From the NCBI GenBank assembly GCA_036426205.1, contig CM071573.1:42892643-42956642 (forward strand): a stretch of DNA of 64,000 nucleotides, written 5' to 3'. Below, in pieces: positions 33,201-47,169 of the stretch (positions are counted from its first letter, which is position 1; each line of letters begins with the position of its first letter). The stretch is from Ascaphus truei (taxonomy: Eukaryota > Chordata > Amphibia > Anura > Ascaphidae). The position numbers and the translations under genes were made by a program. The notes under the pieces were generated by a model. It made no database searches. It saw only the letters and a list, made by a program, of their open reading frames with translations, and had not been told where the DNA came from.

Positions 33201-36200
33201 TGTACACATATACTGAATGCTGAACCTGCTCCTGGCGGTCAAACTGAAGGTCGTCAATCCACATCCTCTTTTTCCAGCTCTGGGGTGGCTTTGCACAATG
33301 CAAAATCATGCCACTATGCACTAATTATCCCAAACTCTTTCTTGGCAACAGTCTCAAAACTTTTCTGACAGGTGCCATCATCTGTATGGGTAAATGATGG
33401 CACTGAAATGCAACCCACCAGTAGTCACCATGGATTGCCAGCCTATGCCCCCTTTGCCCCTTGTTTAATCTACTTTCTCATTATTTGATATGTATATCAG
33501 GCTGCTACAATCGAAAGGGTTTAACGCCCTTCTTAAATTAAAACATGTGGCATTTAAGCTCTTAACTGTGAGAAAGGGGCAGATGAGGCCTTTCGGGTAG
33601 CGAGGGCCTGTCACTAGTCCCTCTATTAGATTTTATAGACTTAAGTTTTAAAACTGTTCAACTGGCTGCAAATGAAGCAGTGAACCCTACCCTCATATTA
33701 TGTAGAGGCCTGATCAGTGATGCTTAATCAAAATTCAATTTTTTCTTTCCTTCCATGTTGAATATTCATGCTTTTATCATCTTTCCCCACTAGAAAAGTG
33801 AACTGAGTTCGGCCCTGGTGATCTTGGGTCACCTCGCTTTTTTCAGGCATAGTCACTGCTACTATGAACTATTCAAAGGTTTTTATTTCAACTGGTTAAG
33901 AGCAGGTCATTTTCTTAGAGGGAAAATCTACATCAAAAATAGCCAATATCTATATAGAAGATAGGCACTCTACCCCGAGAAGTGCCATTACTTTAAATAC
34001 TAGAAGATTTAAAAAGTAGTATCTGTTCCCATCCTAACAACTTTTGTTTATTCTGTTTCCACCCATTCTGAGTGGCCTCCTGGGAATCGCCCTTCACCAA
34101 AGTCTATTTTCATCCAACATCCAGCTTCCTCTGTTAAGAATACCCCACCTTTATGCTTAAACACCTAGCTCTCATTGTGCCTTCTGGTGAACTGGCCAGG
34201 AAACCATACAATGGCAACAATTACTAATTACACTGCCTGTCACTGTCTTTTGTATCAACACCTCTACAGGGCCATTTCCGGATAGCAAATGTGTAATGAT
34301 GAATTCCAGCTTTAATAATGTCTTTTTTTTATTTTACATATCTGTGTGTGAATGGGACAGGGCCAACTTGATGTGAGTAAATACACGACAAAAAAGACTG
34401 CACTGAACTTGAATGCTGGTATAAACAAAAGCCTTGTTCTAATGAGCCGAATGCTCCTCTTCATTCCCCCCCGGTTTAGTGAATATGGATAATAAACCTG
34501 AGTACTTAATATAGCAATACATACCATGCCCGACAAAGGCCAATGTACTAGGAATACAGCTGAATACGGGATGTAATAATTTTGAGTTGTTTGAGTAAAA
34601 GTGGTTTCCTGGTTGCCCTAACAAAATGGTTTCCTTTACTATCTAGGGGTTTGACCCTTTCAAGTCTGTACAGTACTGGGATTGGATATGCATAATCAAC
34701 TCTGATGAGATTACCTTTAGTTTTACAGAGAATAGATAAGGCACAATAGACTGGAATGGAGGCATTAGGACAACCTAATCTCCCATTTCTCCTACTTACT
34801 TTAAACATCTAGATTCTAAATGGTCTCAAAGCCTTTACTCCATTAAACTATCTCTGGATCTTGTGTTTTTCATTAATATTTTTAATGTGTCAATTATATA
34901 TTTGCACAAGATCGGCATCTATGTGTACCTCCACAATACTTTACCTCAGTTGAGTATAGGGATAATATATCTTGTTTCCAAATAAAAGGTAGTTCCCTTT
35001 GTATTTATTTTAGGACTGGTCACCACTGGACAATGTTGAATATGTTTTTATCATAAAAACAAGGACCATATCTTTTGGAATTGTCATGGGGCCTTTGTAG
35101 CCATGAAAGTCTCTGGAGAACAATAACTACTTGTTGTCCCCTGCTAAATGCAACCCAGTGGAAGAAGGTAAAGATTTGAAAAACAGAATTAAACCAAAAT
35201 AGAAATAAAGTTCACAAAACATAGACATAACATTTGCCAGATTTCGTTTATTAAATACATTTTAAATGTGGAATCTAATCAAGGTCCATTAACCAATAAA
35301 ACGAACATACAAGAGCGACTTCCAATGAGAAAACCTTGATAATGGCCTGTCCAGCTTTCGAAACTTTCAACGAATTCATACAAGTAAATATGTAAACCAA
35401 AAACACCAAAGTGAATAATCAATCTCTTAATTTTTATTCGTACTTCAAAAAAATAAAACATTTTGACCTTGAGGGTTTAATAATGTTTTGAGATGTATTA
35501 GAGGCTAAATAAGAGAGCCTGTGGTCCAATCCAGTGGCTTGCAGAGAAGTCCATGGTACACGCATCAGCCACGATGTAAAGGATTAGGACTCCTGCAGAC
35601 TAAAGAGCCACAAGGTGGAAGGCTTGAAGTGGGTTAATAGTCCCTTGTACGAGATTCAGGCTTCATGACAGAGACCGTTCCTGGACTATGAACGATGCCT
35701 ATGTCTGCAGCTCCGCATACACATGGCAGTCCAGCTTTCCCTCAAAAGCATTAACCATTTGAACGGCGGTAAAACCACAAATGCAGTACAAGTTCACGTA
35801 TATCCTGTATTTTCTTCAATAACCATTCTTTTTATTATTTACTTATACATTGGATACTGTACCATTTTTAAAACATGTGAGTGAAAGGTTTTGCTGAAAG
35901 AGCTGTGTGGTTCCCCTGTCTTAGATTAGCATAAGTAGGGTGGTCCGGGCTTGATTTGTGATGACAGAGTGTGTTGCCTTTTCCTTCTCGCTAACCGGGA
36001 ATTGGAAAGCAGTGAATGAGGTTCTTGGGCACTTGTTCACTGTAGCACACGGAGGTAAAATAAATGGAACAACGACTTAACCCTTACATAAAGTACCATA
36101 TTTTATATTTGAAAACGTTACATATTGCAACCAACTCATGAGGGTTTGGAGGGGACTTGCACACAAACAGTTAGGATTGGAGGAATGAACTCATTAACCT

Positions 36201-37564
36201 TTTGTCTAATGTAAATAAAAGCATACTAATATATTTAATAACTTAGGCATCTTTCCATCCCATTTTAAAGCAAAGGTGCCACAAGCAAGAGCTGTTAGTG
36301 TGATCTTCTTCCCTTTGGTGGTATAACATGGGATTCTGAACTATACCCATACCACAAGGGGGCCCCTGAGGGGGAGGGGGGAAGAGAGTAAAAATGTAGT
36401 CTTCACTCATTCATCCATTCTGGGGAAAGGAGGTAACTTTACTGTTTTATTCACTAATGCTCCAGAGAGTATTAGGATCGGTAATACCCCATATCTAGAA
36501 GCATTCCACCGAGGAATGAACCCGGCTGCAATTTTAGTGACACGGTTCTTATGTTACGCAACAATTGCATCAAGTTTCACAAATAATATTTTGCATTATT
36601 GTTTGTATCGTAGAACCAAACTGTAAATTGGGTTGATATTTCCAATTGCAAATGAGGGTAAACTAAAGGCAATTTTAAGTTTATATAGCTAAAGTTGGTG
36701 AATCCTTTACCCGAAAGCACCAAAGTATTTGTACATATTTACATTCCTTAAGTTTTCATTGAATATCACACATTCTGAGTGAGTTCTCCATCCAAAATGA
36801 ATACAAATAAAAAACAGCTATCCATGAAGAAGAGAAATAATCGTAGAACATGGCAACTAGAAGAAGCAGAAAGAAAAAAAAAACAAATATCAGGTAATCA
36901 AATATACATGTTCTATCCTGGTAAGAATAACTTGAAATGAAGAAAGGGTCTTAAAATGTAGCAAAACGAAGAAACAAACCCACAGGGGACTATATATCAA
37001 CTTAGAGAAAAAAATGTTCGATGCACTGTTCATTTTTTGGAAGAGCATGTAACATGTACACAACGAATTCATCTGTTGCCGTATGTTAGACTATGACTTC
37101 GAATGTGGAGGATTGTTGTGGCAAATAAAAGTACAGTAAAAAAGAGGTGCAGAGAGGAGAGCACAGACTGTGATACAGCTCATTATAACTGTGCACGTAT
37201 TTAACTTCTAGATACTCTGCATGGAGAAAGCAATGGCAGGCAGGGCAAAATTGGAGCAAAATTCTCCGATCATTGGGTGCAAGGTGAAAATTCCCCGGTT
37301 GTTTCTCAATTACAATTTCAAGGCTGCTCCATTATTAGACAGAACAAGATGAAAGGATACCGGAGAGCCCTTTTCTCATGTTGTTTGTGCTATGTTAGCA
37401 ACTATGAATATGCCGTAATATTTGAATATGTACAAATATGTAAATGGTACTTATTTCCAGCCCATTTGTATTACCAGAGTTATACATTTGTACCTAACTG
37501 GATGTGTAAAGCTTCTGAAAAAAAAATCAAATGAATCTAAAATAGATGGAGTAATGCCGTTAAT
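30278..37564. other. Long non-coding stretch of copy A', no gene seen
   Basis: Follows copy A throughout. No protein, RNA or transposon signature was recognised. Frames that are open in A, such as the 134-codon one at 11,310-11,714, are disrupted here. Confidence 0.5.
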
Positions 37565-37735
37565 GTCCTGCCTCCAAGTCCCCTGTGTCGCTCCCCTGTG
37601 ACCTTGGACAAGTCACCTTTACCTCGGGCTCAAAATAGATTGTCAGTTCTATGGTGATGGGATTTACTGTGTGCCTGCAAAATGCTACGTACAGCACCAC
37701 GTACACAGTCGCGGGCGGTATAAGAAAAAATATAT
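37565..37735 (+). repeat. CORE/MIR-like SINE with L2-type tail (copy A')
   Basis: TGTGACCTTGGACAAGTCAC and CTGCAAAATGCTACGTACAG are present as in copy A at 13,280-13,447. Confidence 0.7.
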
Positions 37736-38189
37736 AACTTACTCTTTGAGGCCAAAAATGTATAAAAAGCAAAAAGTTTTAAGTTCATGCACTTACTGAA
37801 GTACTTTTTTGCCCACAAGGTATTCTCATTTTCCAGAAGACAGGGCTCTGTAAACAAGGAGATGCTTTGCATTGCTTTAGTTTTTGTCTTACTTCCTTGA
37901 ATGTGAGCAGATTTCTAGTTGCTCACAAGTTACTTGTGGCTCAAGACGCAGCCTATGTGTACACTTGGGTAATGCAACGCTGTTTCACACAAAAAAACGT
38001 TGCTGTTTATTTCAGCAACAATGCATTTAAAATAATGAGCAGTTTCCTAATGTACAATGGCCATTTCTGGTCATTAATGGTGAACATAAACCACGGTGGG
38101 AAAAAAAAAAAGAATGTTTCAAAGTCATACATCTCACAAAAGTATATAAGTGATACTGTTTGGGTGTGTGTACAAAAAAAATGTACATA

Positions 38190-38391
<202 letters not shown>

Positions 38392-40499
38392 CTTTACTAG
38401 CTAATTCATGTTTTTTTTTTAAATACATCAGTCACCATCATGGTTTTTTTTCTTTTTTACATGCTACAAGTATTTGAGAAAAATATTGCAATAATGTACC
38501 ATTACGAAATCAATTTTAGTGGCACTCAATCCTAGTTTAACGGAGAAACACAAATCCTTTTTGCTGTAACACGTGTAACTTTATTTGCAAACAAAATCTG
38601 GCATTTATATAAATTTGTGAGTATGCTGCTAACCTCATTTCACTGGCATGGGAAGTGTAACAATGTGTTACAAAGTGTGCAATTCACTGCTTGCTCTTTC
38701 CAAAACCCAATCCAGTATCAATGCTGTGTCCTTTTCTTCTGATACAAAGCTTCATACTCTCAATAGCCTTTTTCTAAACACATACCTATTTTTTTTTTAT
38801 GAATACATTTTTAAAGTACTATTCGGAAACTTAATGTAAACTTCACTGCATTATAATTTAGTTTATTAAACGGTATCATTGTTTTGTTTTAAGCAAACAG
38901 TCTCCTGGAACAATAAGTGTCGATACGGAGAAGCTTTTCCTTGTTGGTTTCACGCAGAGCAAGTGCCTAATCCAGGTACAGAAGAATTGTCTTTATTTCT
39001 GTGCATTGGAGCACATTTTCGCAAGGCGTTTACAGCATTAAGCATACACAACGCAGAAAGACAATTATTTATGTAAGTCTACCAAAATCACATCAAATTA
39101 CACAATAATTGAATTCTGATTGTAACATCAGTTAAGAATATGTTGAAGATAATGTTTCTTCAGTTTTCTAGTAGTAAAAACCTTGGAAGGCCACACATTT
39201 TTAATACAAACATTGAGTGTCTGTAGGAGAAGGTCAAGCAATTGTTACTGTTTTTCAGTGAATTAAAGATATATTATATAGAACTTTCCCAACTGCATAC
39301 ATAATGAAACACATAGAAGTAAAAGAATGTCCCCTCATTTAAAGACGTTTAAAATGGATTAAAGAGAACATTTTTACCATTTGATTAGTTTTATTAAATA
39401 TATTTAGAGCTTCTTTAAATTTATTTTTAAAAGAGTTTATCATTTTATGTTAAACTAATACATCTGAATTTTTATTTCTTATTGTGCAAATGAACTTCCC
39501 AAGTTTAAGATTTAAAGTTGGAAAGTGTTTAGATGGTTTCCAGAGAACGCATACTGTTTCATAATTGCGGTTATTCAATGCTTACATTAATGTATTTGCC
39601 AATTCATTCAATACCATAAATCTAATGGAAACAACTATTTCATGATTACCATAAAAAAAATAAACAAAGTGTACAAAGCTTTATTAATTTAGAAAATCCC
39701 TTATATCCAACAACTCAATTTTGCTGAGAAATTCTGCATAGCATAGTTCTGGAGGTGCAAGGAGACAAGTATTTGAAGCCAATAACAAGAGATGCAGTGG
39801 TGGAGAAACATTCCCACTGCTTTTACCTTCGGAAGTGTAGTGGAGAATTGCAATCAAGCTTTTTTCCATTGTCTGGAAGATTTATAGCTGAATGAGGATG
39901 TCTTTGGCAATTAAAATGAAATCAACGCTTGCAGTGCAACGCATTGTAAGTACAGAAAGTGTGAGGTGCACACTCAATGGAAAAGTAACAAAAGACAATA
40001 CAATCAAAGCTCTTATTTTCTTTCATTATCTTTTAAAGGAGCAATCCAAGCAATACCCTACATGTTTTTTTTTTTAAATAAATAAATCCGTTCTGTAGTA
40101 TTAGATAATACTTACCACAGTACCTTTTTTTATTTTAAAATTCAACTCAATGCCATTTTTAATGTTTTAATTCATCCTTTGATTTCAATAGCAGGTCTAA
40201 GCACATCTCCCCAGCAGTGTAAGATCTTTGCAACACTTTCCTGTTTCTGATCATTTGTTGCCAATGTTCCCAGCAGTTTGAGCTGCAAACTGTAACAGTA
40301 GATAATGTTACCCTAGTAATATAAGAATACATTGTAGCTGCTGAGTTTCACTGACTGAAGGATTGATTGAAACTGAGAGGCAGCCATTTAGTGAACACTG
40401 GGAAACAGGATTTTGATGATTGAACACAGGAGAATGAATCAAATCGGCAGCTTAGGCAATTAGTTTTCAATAAAGGTAATCAAAGGCTGCATATATAAA

Positions 40500-40580
40500 A
40501 TGTGTATATATATATATATTATATCTATATATATATATATCTATAATATATATATATATATATATAATATATATATCTAG

Positions 40581-40618
<38 letters not shown>

Positions 40619-40800
40619 TATATTATATATATATATTTATATATCTAATTCTATCATCTAGATCTATATTGCTTACTCTATTATCTATATCCTATCTATA
40701 TATATATATATAAATCTAATAGATTAGTCTATAAATATATCTATCTAGATATATATATAGCTACATATATAGCTATATCTATCTATATATATATATATCT
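40500..40800. repeat. TA-rich tract (copy B')
   Basis: TA and TATC repeats, the inverted counterpart of 25,800-26,085. Confidence 0.9.
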
Positions 40801-41889
40801 GCTTGGATTGCCACTTTAATTTCTCATTTGAAATGATAGAAAGCTTAGTTAAACAAAGCAAACTCCTTATGTCCTATGGGACAGCTTCTTTATACTCGCC
40901 ATGTAAAAAAAAAAAAAAAACTATGAAAAGACAAAAAAATAAACATGTAAGTGTTTGTCTTTCGTAGCAATGCTGTGGCATACATAAGGGCCTGACCTCT
41001 GTAGCCAGCATCAAACAAATGATACGAAAATATTAGCATTTATTCATTTCTCTCTCTCATACACATGATATATTTTAACTTAATTATTTTCTATTTTCAT
41101 GTTGTAAAATATTGTAATTGATTACTTTCAATTTGGCTCTTAAAAATGTCGGATCCATGCAGCATTCTGTTTTAAAGCAGAAAAACATGTGAAAGCTTGT
41201 TTTTTTAAAGTTTTGTTTTAATAAATCAGTTCTGTAGTATTAGATAATAGTGCCTGTTTTTTTTATTATTATTTTTATTCAACTCTTAATGCCATTTTTA
41301 ATGTGTTTTGAAGCATCCTTTGATTTCTATAACAAATGCTCCCAGCAGTTTGACATGTAAACTGTAACAATAGATAATGCTACCTTAGTAATGTAAGGAT
41401 ACATTGTAGCTGCTGAGTTACACTGACTGAAACAGCCATTATGTTAGGCTTTTACTTCATTGCAACGCCAGTATATTTGGCTAAATGACACTGCAATTTC
41501 AAAAGGGAACACCCCCCCATATTTATCAATAAGTCCTAAATGTATCGCCAATAAAGACCCACCACCTGCTTTAGCGCGTCATTAAAATTAAACCTGGAAG
41601 GGGTATTGAGATCTGTGTGCCAGGTAATGTTTTGCTTAAAGTAAAAAAGTGGCATCTGTCCATGCAACATCTGCTCCATGCCCTACAACCCCTCCTCCAA
41701 ATCCCAACGTGCAGCAATGTGGGTAAAATAATGGCACCGGACAAACCTCTACAGTCCAACTGATTTTTAGCAATGGCAATCTCACAAATCACAACATTGT
41801 CTCACACAATGAGGCTGTACTTTTCCATTACCGTGTCATTTTTTGGTGCAGAAACCCCAAATCTTACCGATTTGGATCCCTAGAAGTTA

Positions 41890-42235
41890 ACAGTTGTGTT
41901 AATACATTGACGTTGAAAGATGCATCTTCCATAAATAAAGTTTAAAGGCAAAACTAGACTGACACACACACACAACATAGAGTGTCTTCTTTTTCTGGAG
42001 AAAGTTATATAACAAAACAAAAATAGACTTCCTGTAGCGCTGGGTCCCAGGCACTTCTAGAACTTCTTCCTAATGTAGCGCTTGAACTTTGTGATGTGTT
42101 TGAGGCCAGAAAAATCTAAATATGTCATAATAACAAAGGGATTATCTTCATTGATAAATCTGGTGCAGTTTTTGCACAAAATGTGCCGGGAGACCGATAA
42201 ATGAGCCATTAAAATCTAAATAACGTGTGTGGCCG
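41890..42235. promoter_or_regulatory. Candidate conserved non-coding element (copy B')
   Basis: Inverted counterpart of 24,380-24,735 with very few differences. An extra CT near 42,057-42,062 breaks the frame that is open in B. It is repeat-free and compositionally complex. Confidence 0.25.
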
Positions 42236-43339
42236 CTATTAACCTCTTCACTGCCAGAGAGCCTGCCCTGCATCACTTCTCAAGCGCCTCTGAAGGTTAA
42301 CTGCCGAGTGTCCTTTTTTCCCCCCCCATCTTCAAACATTAACGAGGTTATAAACCGTGATTATGGGAACATGTATGTTTTACCAAGAGGGGGGGATTTC
42401 GTGTCACTCCTTCACTGCCACAGAGCCTGCAAAGCAATGCAAAGAAATTAATCACAGGACACTTTAGCAATGAAAGGGTGAAATGAAATCCCCTCTCTTA
42501 GACCCGGAGGGGGCTGATTGTAATGCACCACTGGTAATATAACTGCTCCCAAAAAGCCATGGATTCAGCATTGTGATGAGACACAAGGAGAGACATACAC
42601 TGGAGGGAGTGCTGTGTGGGTTTGTCTTTGTTTGCCATCTTAACTGGGGATTGCACCTTAGCTACCGTAGTTCAAGCGTAAAAATACTTTGTCTGCTGCA
42701 CTATATACGCTTGCCAGTGACCCTCTAAATCCTTGAGCCAACTCCGTCCTCTGGTGTCACAGTAGATAATGCCAAGTTATTGCAATGAGTTCCTTTTTAA
42801 CTGATTAAAATTAAGCCGCAATACACGTGACAATGGAATTAGCACATTTAGAGACGGGGCTGTTTTTCCAAGATCCCATTTTGCGCTAGTGCGGCTGATC
42901 TGTACGCGGGTGAAATTCTAATGACTTTCCAGGGTTTTGATGTTTCTTATAAAAAGGCAGCGCCTGGCGTTTGTGGGGAAGGTAGATATGGAGGCTGTGA
43001 GGAGCTGTGATTGAGGACGCGGTGACATCGCCTCTGTTTTCCGATAGGATCGGTGTCATTTTCCTCTCAAACGATAAGGCGCCACACTGACTGAGCCCGA
43101 TTAGGGGAAAATAAATGATTAGAAAATTCACTTTTATTGAACAGGGATAGAGTGATAAACAGTTCAGCCCTCGGGGGAAAGGAGTGGGGGTTTTTTTTTT
43201 TTGTTTTTTTTAAAGAAAAACGGGAGAGTGGGAGAAAAGAAGCTTTAAAGTAAAAGTCTAAATCTGACTTAAAAATAACATATTATATTTATTATTATTC
43301 CCATAAAGCGCCTGATCTACGGAGTGTGTGTGCACAGGC

Positions 43340-43500
43340 ACACACACACCTTTATTTATATAGCGCCATCCAGGAACATAGCGCTTTACAATACACGCAA
43401 CATAATATTATAACACATAATGGGACTAAGCGCTTCAGACATAAAACAATAGAAAAAGGAGTCCCTGCCCCGAAGAGCTTATAAGATCAATGTTTATATA
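43340..43500 (-). repeat. L2/CR1-type LINE 3' tail (copy B')
   Basis: On the minus strand it reads ATAAGCTCTTCGGGGCAGGG ... GTAAAGCGCTATGTTCC ... GGCGCTATATAAATAAAGG, a well-preserved tail. It corresponds to 23,150-23,300. Confidence 0.8.
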
Positions 43501-44439
43501 CCAATATCATATACCTTTTTCAAAGAATATTTTTATGTCTGCATATCTGTTATATTGATTTCTAAAATATAATCTGTAGACTAGTGCGCATATCCTGAAT
43601 AATTTCATCAATGTATGTATTTATAAATGCAGATCGATCTACTGTAGGTATACACACAACCCACTGCACTGCTATATCTATCACTGTTAATTGAAAATAT
43701 ATCTGTACATATAAGTATCCTGCAAAAGGTAATTGTTAAGTCTTTCCTAATAAATAGCATGATTGTTTTAAAGAGCTTGGTGAATACAGATCCGTTGTGC
43801 TATCTAGTTCTTTGCACACACACACACTTGTACACTATCTCATTTTCTCCCTCTCATACTTATCTTCAGAAAACTGACACTATTTGCCAAACAGGCTGCA
43901 GGGTAAACATGGGGAAAAGAAATGCTAGTGGCCCGCTTATGCTTGAAGATGCAGAATGCTCCAAGGGAGAACATAAAACAAATATTGATTTCTTTTTTTT
44001 TAATGCTGAGACATCTTAGCCCCTGTGTTTTGATAGTTCACAGAAAAGACCTTTAACCCAGCCTCTGGTGCAGAATATAAGTATATTCATCCGGATCTGA
44101 GCTTTTCACTCGAGTTAGAAACAACTGAGAAACAGAATGCCCCCCAAAAAGCATCTTGACTTCACATAATTTCTGTTTACTAATCACAGGGTATCAATAG
44201 ATGCGGATGCTACCAAGATAAGATCTTCTTAACCCACTCGGTGCTGGAGGTGGATGAAATGCATTGTTCCCCCCAAAAAAATTCAGGTCATCTACAGCAC
44301 AGAGAGATTCACAGATCCAACATTTAAATTCTCTCATTGTTTATAGGATACACATGATATATTAAATATAAATACTTGGCCTTATCCAGGACACCGTAGA
44401 TATTTCGTTTGTGAGAGTGGCTAATGAGGATCACATACA

Positions 44440-45265
44440 AAGCAACCGCGATAAACACGTGTGCCTGGGGCGATTGGCCGCGTCAATATGTTGAATAACG
44501 GGTGCTGAATCTGTAAATTGGTTCCTCTATGAAAATGGTAAATTCATCCCTATCAAATATCATATATACAATACAGTCATATATCAGAAAGAAAGTATCT
44601 ACTGTGGAAATATATCTTAGGGTATTTATCAAAATTAATTGTATTCCTTGGTAGAACTACGGTAGTAACTAATCCTTTATATGAAATACCTAGAAAATGT
44701 AATTGTTTTAAATTATCCTGGTTAATGAAACCATCAATGTAATTTAACAGTTACTTTTCATTTTCTATATTAACAGCACTTGTTATTCTATCCATATTGT
44801 TGTCAGAATGAAAAGAAAAAATAGGTTCGCACATAAAGACAACAGTAGAAGTGGACCCACCCAACAGGAAGCCTGCACCCATCCACTTAGCTATGTCTAG
44901 TGGAAACAATAACAGACACCCATGTACCTTCTGAGCTCAAGCATTTAAAGAAATATCCATGCTGGGTTCCAAATTCATGATTTAAGATCTTTTTATAATG
45001 TTTTGATATAATAAATTGGAGGCGGCCTTCAATGACAGCACCTTCTTACCTTGTGAACTTTGTACCAGAAGGTGTATAAAAAGCAGTTGGGAATTCTGGG
45101 ATTCCACAAATCGGTGTTAAGGATGATGTGAACGTTGTGCACTTATTGTTCCTAGAGATTTCGTCCCACACCTTTAGGGCAGCTCATGTTGTGGGATGTT
45201 CATACGGGTAATTAGGGCGATCTGTTCTGTTCAGCCACTTGAAGCATCAGGGCATAATATCTCAT
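44440..45265. other. Segment present only in copy B'
   Basis: Non-repetitive sequence lies between the B-matching region (ends GTGGCTAATGAGGATCAC, about 44,435) and the mariner-type MITE. Copy B has a GT/AC palindrome in its place. No gene or known repeat was recognised inside. Confidence 0.6.
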
Positions 45266-45270
45266 ATATA

Positions 45271-45601
45271 CAGGCATACCTCGCATTAACGTACGCAATG
45301 GGACCGGAGCATGTATGTAAAGCGAAAATGTACTTAAAGTGAAGCACTACCTTTTTCCACTTATCGATGCATGTACTGTACTGCAATCGTTACATACGTG
45401 CATAACTGATGTAAATAACGCATGTGTAACAGGCTCTATAGTCTCCCTGCTTGCGCACAGCTTTGGTACAGGTAGGGAGCCGGTATTGCTGTTCAGAACG
45501 TGATGACAGGCGCATGCGTGAGATGCCGTTTGCCTATTGGGCGATATGTACTTACTCGCGAGTGTACTTAAAGTGAGTGTACTTAAAGCGGGGTATGCCT
45601 G
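45271..45601. mobile_element. Tc1/mariner-type MITE, 331 bp (copy B')
   Basis: The terminal inverted repeats are CAGGCATACCTCGCATTAA on the left and TTAAAGCGGGGTATGCCTG on the right, flanked by TA on both sides (45,269-45,270 and 45,602-45,603). Subterminal GTACTTAAAGTGA words recur at both ends. A TA target site with short inverted ends and no coding capacity fits a non-autonomous Tc1/mariner element. It has inserted in a TA/CA microsatellite. Partner 21,589-21,932. Confidence 0.75.
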
Positions 45602-45609
45602 TATATATA

Positions 45610-45618
45610 TATACATAT

Positions 45619-45649
<31 letters not shown>

Positions 45650-45792
45650 GACACACACACAGACACACAAGCCTAGGTAATCAGATTATTAGCACTGGAC
45701 TCAAGAAAAATGCTTAAATATGTTTATTAACCCATAACACACCAATATTTCGGTCCCCGAAGGGACCTTCTCCAGGGGTATATATAAATAGA
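45610..45792 (-). mobile_element. Hammerhead-like element with UUCG-capped stem (copy B')
   Basis: On the minus strand CTGGAGA (45,775-45,769) is followed by A, then GGTCCC-TTCG-GGGACC, then GAAA (45,751-45,748) and TATTGGTG. About 75 bp of body follows, ending CTAATAATCTGATTACC, and then a CA/TG microsatellite (45,623-45,669). Compared with a hammerhead core, the first box is CTGGAGA rather than CTGANGA and there is an extra A before the stem, so activity is doubtful. The stem-loop itself is perfect. Confidence 0.55.
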
Positions 45793-46639
45793 CACACACT
45801 TATCCTCCCATGTAAAATGTAAAAGGAAATGGAAAGGAGTAAGAATAAATATACACACAAGTTGATTAAAGCCTTAAAATATAGGTGCACAAGCATTTTT
45901 AAAGACCCAATGTTTTTATGTTGGATAAAAAAAAAAAACCACAATATAAATGGCTTCAGAATAAAAAAACAGCGTTCATTCTGGCTACTGCTAAATCCTT
46001 TTTCTGTGGTGTGCATGTGTATTTCTGTATATTTCTTTTGTGAATCCAATTCCAGTAAAGTTCAACAGATCCTTTGTTCCTTCCCCAGATCCTAAATGAC
46101 CACAAGAGCCACAAATTCTATCCATGTCATTTTCATCAGTTATGCACAAAAATATCACATGGTACATTATTACATAATAAAGTATGCAACCTGAATGAAG
46201 AAAAGACTCAACTCACTGGGAATAGATGAATCTGAATTGATCTTCTTAAAAATCAGGTTTCTGGTAAAATTATGTCGTTTATAATGCAATCAAAAGAAAT
46301 GATTAAGAAAACTAAAAAAGATACAAAAGGAAAGGGCTTTCTGAAAAAGTGCTTTTGCCCAAATGGTATCTTGGCCAACAGTAAATGTAATACGAAATGG
46401 TAATATTCTGTACCCAGGACTAACTTGAAAACAAGAGGTAACTCTCAATGTTTTTCTTTCCTGGTAATCTATTTTATAAACAAATACATAAACAGTGATC
46501 ATTTTGCCCACAAAGTGATGAGGGACATTTAAACATGAAGGCGATACCAGCACCTCCTACGGAGGCGAGTATCCCGGGAAGCAGGGGGTCCCCAGAGCTG
46601 AAATGAACGCACTTCAGCTCTGGAATCCCCTGCTTCAAT

Positions 46640-46750
46640 CCTAGAACTACCCATAAACTGCAACGTAGAGCTAATTTGGAGTCTGAATCACAGGGAGATA
46701 AAGTGACTTGACCAAGGTGACAAGGAGCCTGGGATTTAACCCTAAGAACA
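46640..46750 (+). repeat. CORE/MIR-like SINE fragment (copy B')
   Basis: AAGTGACTTGACCAAGGTGA (46,701-46,720) followed by CAAGGAGCCTGGGATTTAACC matches the conserved 'ACTTGCCCAAGGTCACA...GGGATTxGAACC' core of MIR/CORE-SINEs. Confidence 0.7.
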
Positions 46751-46924
46751 AAAGTCTCCTGTTTAAAAGAGCAGCAAGACATTGGTAACAAATTCATCTC
46801 TATGCAGTGATGTTAAATGCTTTCAGTTTGAGCTAAATGTCATTTGCTAGAGCAAACTTCATCTAATATTTTCTTGGTTAACTTGGAAAGGACATCTCAG
46901 TGAAAAGTGGTTTACCTACTAGAA

Positions 46925-47095
46925 CAGGAGTGGCCAACTCCAATCCTCAAGGGCCACCAAGAGCTCAGGTTGTAGGGATATCCCTGCTTCAGCACAGGTG
47001 GTGCAGTCAAAGACTGTGCCACCTGTGCTCAAGCAGGGATATTCTGAAAATCTGACCTGTCGGTGGCCCTTGAGGACCGGAGTTGGCCTCCCCAG
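46925..47095. mobile_element. hAT-type palindromic MITE (copy B')
   Basis: Starts CAGGAGTGGCCAACTCC and ends GGAGTTGGCCTCCCCAG. The two halves fold on each other through GGGCCACCAAGAGCTCAGG/CCTGACCTGTCGGTGGCCC-like arms and CAGCACAGGTGG/CCACCTGTGCTCAAGC. The family is repeated at 63,149-63,318 and partly at 53,143-53,225. No exact 8-bp duplication was seen here. Confidence 0.75.
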
Positions 47096-47169
47096 TCTTA
47101 AAGTATCGAAGGCAGCACTAAAAACAGGTTAACATATCATGATCCAAACATATACTTATCAAGAAAAAA

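Larger units (their letters stand above)
28219..38189 (+). repeat. Large duplication, copy A' (partner 4,307-13,918)
   Basis: A direct repeat of copy A with pervasive small indels. The poorest match is at about 31,480-32,600, which includes an inserted purine-rich run (GGAAGGGGGGGAAAAAAGGA) and several scrambled stretches. A further A-rich insert at about 36,808-36,896 splits the AATGAATACA...ATCAAATATACATG sequence that is continuous in A. The last 3 kb match well. No gene was recognised. Confidence 0.92.
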
